Assembly: GCF_016863335.1 (NCBI RefSeq)
Contig: NZ_BOOR01000021.1
Coordinates: 1 to 64,000, forward strand
Source: Planotetraspora thailandica
Lineage (GTDB): Bacteria; Actinomycetota; Actinomycetes; Streptosporangiales; Streptosporangiaceae
Direction of reading: 5' to 3'
Length of the DNA stretch: 64,000 bases
The notes under the pieces are model-generated. The model was not told the origin of the DNA. It ran no database searches and saw only the letters and a list, made by a program, of their open reading frames with translations. The position numbers and the translations under genes are program-made. Each line of letters starts with the position of its first letter. Position 1 is the stretch's first letter. Shown in pieces: positions 62,457-64,000 of this stretch.

Positions 62457-63542
62457 TCAGTTGGCGCCGACGAACTGCTGGGCGAGCTGCTGACCGAGGG
62501 TCACGGCCTGCTGGTGGTTCTCGATGGCCGAGACCTTGGTGCCCGAGCCGGTGAAGACGATGTACGTCACCGGGCCGTCAGTGCCTCCGGTGCTGGGATC
62601 GGGGTCGATGCCCAGGTCGGAGGCCGTCTTGTGGGACGCCTCGCCGATGATCTGCGTCGGTCCCGTGTCGCCCACGACGGCGTATTCGATCTTGCCGTTG
62701 TAGATGACGGCCACCACCGTGCCGCAGCCGATTCCCTTCGACGTGTAGTTCCAGATGCTGCTCGAACTCGGCACCACGACGTACGGCAGGCTCGCCGAGT
62801 CGAGCGGGGAGTCGCCGGTGGTGTGGCAGGCGGTGTCGGGATAGAAGCAGCAGTCGGTGTTCTCGTTGCACTGGGCGGTGCGCACGCCGTCGCAGTCGAT
62901 GTCCATGTCGGCCTTCCAGAAGACCGCACCGGTCTTCTGGCATACCGGCACGGTCGCCGAGCTCACGTCTTCATCGGTCTTGTACTTGCCGCTGGAGATC
63001 TGCGAGCACGACGTGACCTTGGCCAGGAGCTGGTCGGCGGTGACGGTGGTCCCGCCGCCGGTGCCGCCGGGGGTGGTGGCGTCGATGTAGTCGAGGTTGC
63101 CGTTGCCGTCGGCGGTCGTCGCGGTGATGCGCACCTTGTTGGCGCCCGCGTTGACGTTCGCGGTGATCGAGACGGTGGCCCAGGTGTCCCAGTTTCCGGT
63201 GGCGGGGAACGCCCGGTTGGCCGCGACGACGGTCCCGTTGACCGAGATGTTCGCAGTCCTGGTGGGGCTGGTGCCGTTGGAGTAGCGGATGGCCAGGGTG
63301 GCGCTGCCCGCCGCGGCCGAGGTCACGGTCCACTCGGTGTAGCTGCCCGAGATGTTGTCGCCGTTGACGAAGCCGCTGCCGGAATAGCCGGCGTGGTTCG
63401 ACTCCACCACGCCTCGGGAGACGACCGCGTTCTCCGCCTCCAGCCGTGTGGTCGCGGCATGCGCCGGGCCGCCGGCGAAGAGGCCGGCGGTCATCAGGCC
63501 CAGGGCCACCAGCGCCGATGCGAAGCGGGGGGACCTTCGCAT
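62457..63542 (-). CDS. secreted GH75 chitosanase with N-terminal CBM35-like domain
   Basis: A 361-aa endo-chitosanase. Sec signal (cleavage near AHAA, about residue 29), a CBM35-like beta-sandwich (31-155, LEAENAVVSRG ... LDYIDAT), a GGTGGG linker and a GH75 domain (165-361). Family motifs are FWKADMDIDCDG, PYVVVPSSSSIWNY, YAVVGDTGPTQIIGEAS and GPVTYIVF, in which the Asp and Glu residues are catalytic. Extra Cys (CNENTDCCFYPDTACH) probably form disulfides. ATG 63542 follows GGAGGTGAG; GTG 63545 overlaps it. Confidence 0.92.
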   Translation of the reverse strand: MRRSPRFASALVALGLMTAGLFAGGPAHAATTRLEAENAVVSRGVVESNHAGYSGSGFVNGDNISGSYTEWTVTSAAAGSATLAIRYSNGTSPTRTANISVNGTVVAANRAFPATGNWDTWATVSITANVNAGANKVRITATTADGNGNLDYIDATTPGGTGGGTTVTADQLLAKVTSCSQISSGKYKTDEDVSSATVPVCQKTGAVFWKADMDIDCDGVRTAQCNENTDCCFYPDTACHTTGDSPLDSASLPYVVVPSSSSIWNYTSKGIGCGTVVAVIYNGKIEYAVVGDTGPTQIIGEASHKTASDLGIDPDPSTGGTDGPVTYIVFTGSGTKVSAIENHQQAVTLGQQLAQQFVGAN

Positions 63543-63557
63543 CACTCACCTCCGTAA

Positions 63558-63574
63558 TTAGGAAGGTTTACTAA
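63558..63574. promoter_or_regulatory. palindromic element before the chitosanase gene
   Basis: TTAGGAAGGTTTACTAA, with TTAG/CTAA outer arms, sits next to the ribosome site of the chitosanase gene. Similar TTAGGAAAnTTTCCTAA elements are, as I remember, frequent before secreted hydrolase genes of actinomycetes. Confidence 0.5.
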
Positions 63575-63689
63575 CAATCGCCGCTACCGTAGGGATGAGT
63601 CAGGATTTGGTCAAATGCTGAGAAAGGATGATCTGTCCAGCGTTCGATCCGGTCGCGCGGGACGGTTGCGCGGGCCGGGCCGGCCCATT

Positions 63690-63719
63690 GGGCGGGCAGG
63701 GGATGATGGGCGGGCCGGG
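63690..63719 (+). other. G-run cluster with quadruplex potential
   Basis: G-runs at 63690-63692, 63694-63696, 63699-63702, 63708-63710, 63712-63714 and 63717-63719 with loops of 1-5 nt. They lie in a GC-rich part (63620-63835) of the 458-bp non-coding end region that otherwise shows no gene. Confidence 0.45.
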
Positions 63720-63954
63720 TCGGGCGATCTGGCCGGGGGCTGGGTCGGACGACCCCGTTCGGCGGGCCGAGTCGGCGCACTGGGCAGGCGGGGGCCGGCG
63801 GGCGATGGGCCTTGCGGCGAGCTGGCCGCAGCCACAATGAGCATTTTTGGGGATATGTCCTGAATATTTCGGTCAAGCCATCCGAAACGGGCATATTGAC
63901 AAAGCGGCTTGACAGCACCGAACTGCAGAGATGCTGAATTTATGACGAAATGCC

Positions 63955-63984
63955 TTGACTCCTATAGGGGCGAGACCCTATTTA
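63955..63984 (+). promoter_or_regulatory. rightward promoter with internal operator-like dyad
   Basis: TTGACT (63955-63960), 18 bp, TATTTA (63979-63984). ATAGGG (63964-63969) and CCCTAT (63976-63981) form a dyad across the spacer and -10. Two TTGACA motifs at 63896 and 63909 may be further -35 elements. The target gene lies beyond the window. Confidence 0.55.
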
Positions 63985-64000
63985 AGAGAAGGCGTAGACG

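Overview
The window is about 70% G+C with actinomycete codon usage. It carries conserved actinobacterial gene orders: folC-DUF4233-ndk, mreBCD-mrdA-rodA, rplU-rpmA-obg-proB-proA and nadD...rsfS-phosphoglycerate mutase-tRNA-Ala. Many genes overlap by ATGA or GTGA, and GTG starts are frequent. The best inference is a chromosomal segment of a filamentous actinomycete, probably Streptosporangiales (Streptosporangium, Nonomuraea or Sphaerisporangium type). The genus cannot be fixed from the sequence alone.

Left part (1-30.3 kb): mostly core genome. It holds folate polyglutamylation, nucleotide pools, the rod-shape and peptidoglycan elongation cluster, a B12-binding radical SAM protein with its DUF2344 partner, RNase E/G, L21, L27, Obg, proline synthesis, a membrane Ser/Thr kinase, an M48 peptidase and nadD. 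The usually tight nadD-to-rsfS neighbourhood is split by about 4.7 kb of accessory DNA (24.26-29.0 kb). That insert contains a displaced copy of the last 41 bp of nadD, broken or tiny ORFs, a HEAT-like protein, a phosphotransferase, a YCII protein and an MFS exporter.

Middle part (30.3-58.4 kb): lies between two identical tRNA-Ala(GGC) genes. After a GCS2-type ligase and two small membrane proteins comes a 53-bp tandem repeat array, then an MFS transporter, then an L-arabinofuranoside or plant-glycan utilisation island. This island comprises a secreted three-gene hydrolase operon (Tat-exported GH127-like, GH43, and a 1340-aa (alpha/alpha)6 enzyme), a LacI regulator, a YtfQRT/YjfF-type furanose ABC importer, a second LacI regulator, a CUT1 ABC importer without its own ATPase, and a cytoplasmic GH127 beta-L-arabinofuranosidase. 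Four promoter regions share a TGTTAnCGCAAnCA operator, so the extracellular hydrolases, importers and regulator look like one regulon. A DLH hydrolase and an EamA exporter with a short PPP-containing leader ORF sit inside. The island ends in two further 53-bp repeat arrays in inverted orientation, next to an ECF41 sigma factor gene.

Right part (58.4-64 kb): DUF488, a broken GH71/99-like lipoprotein gene, a SnoaL-like protein, an AraC regulator divergent from an NmrA-like/DUF1772 pair, a secreted CBM35-GH75 chitosanase, and a long regulatory region that appears to fire rightward out of the window.

The most unusual item is the 53-bp repeat family. Each unit has a conserved 20-nt block and, 12 nt later, a GCAGGTCA-like block. 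It occurs as three arrays at 32.25 kb and 56.76-57.38 kb and matches no element type I can name.
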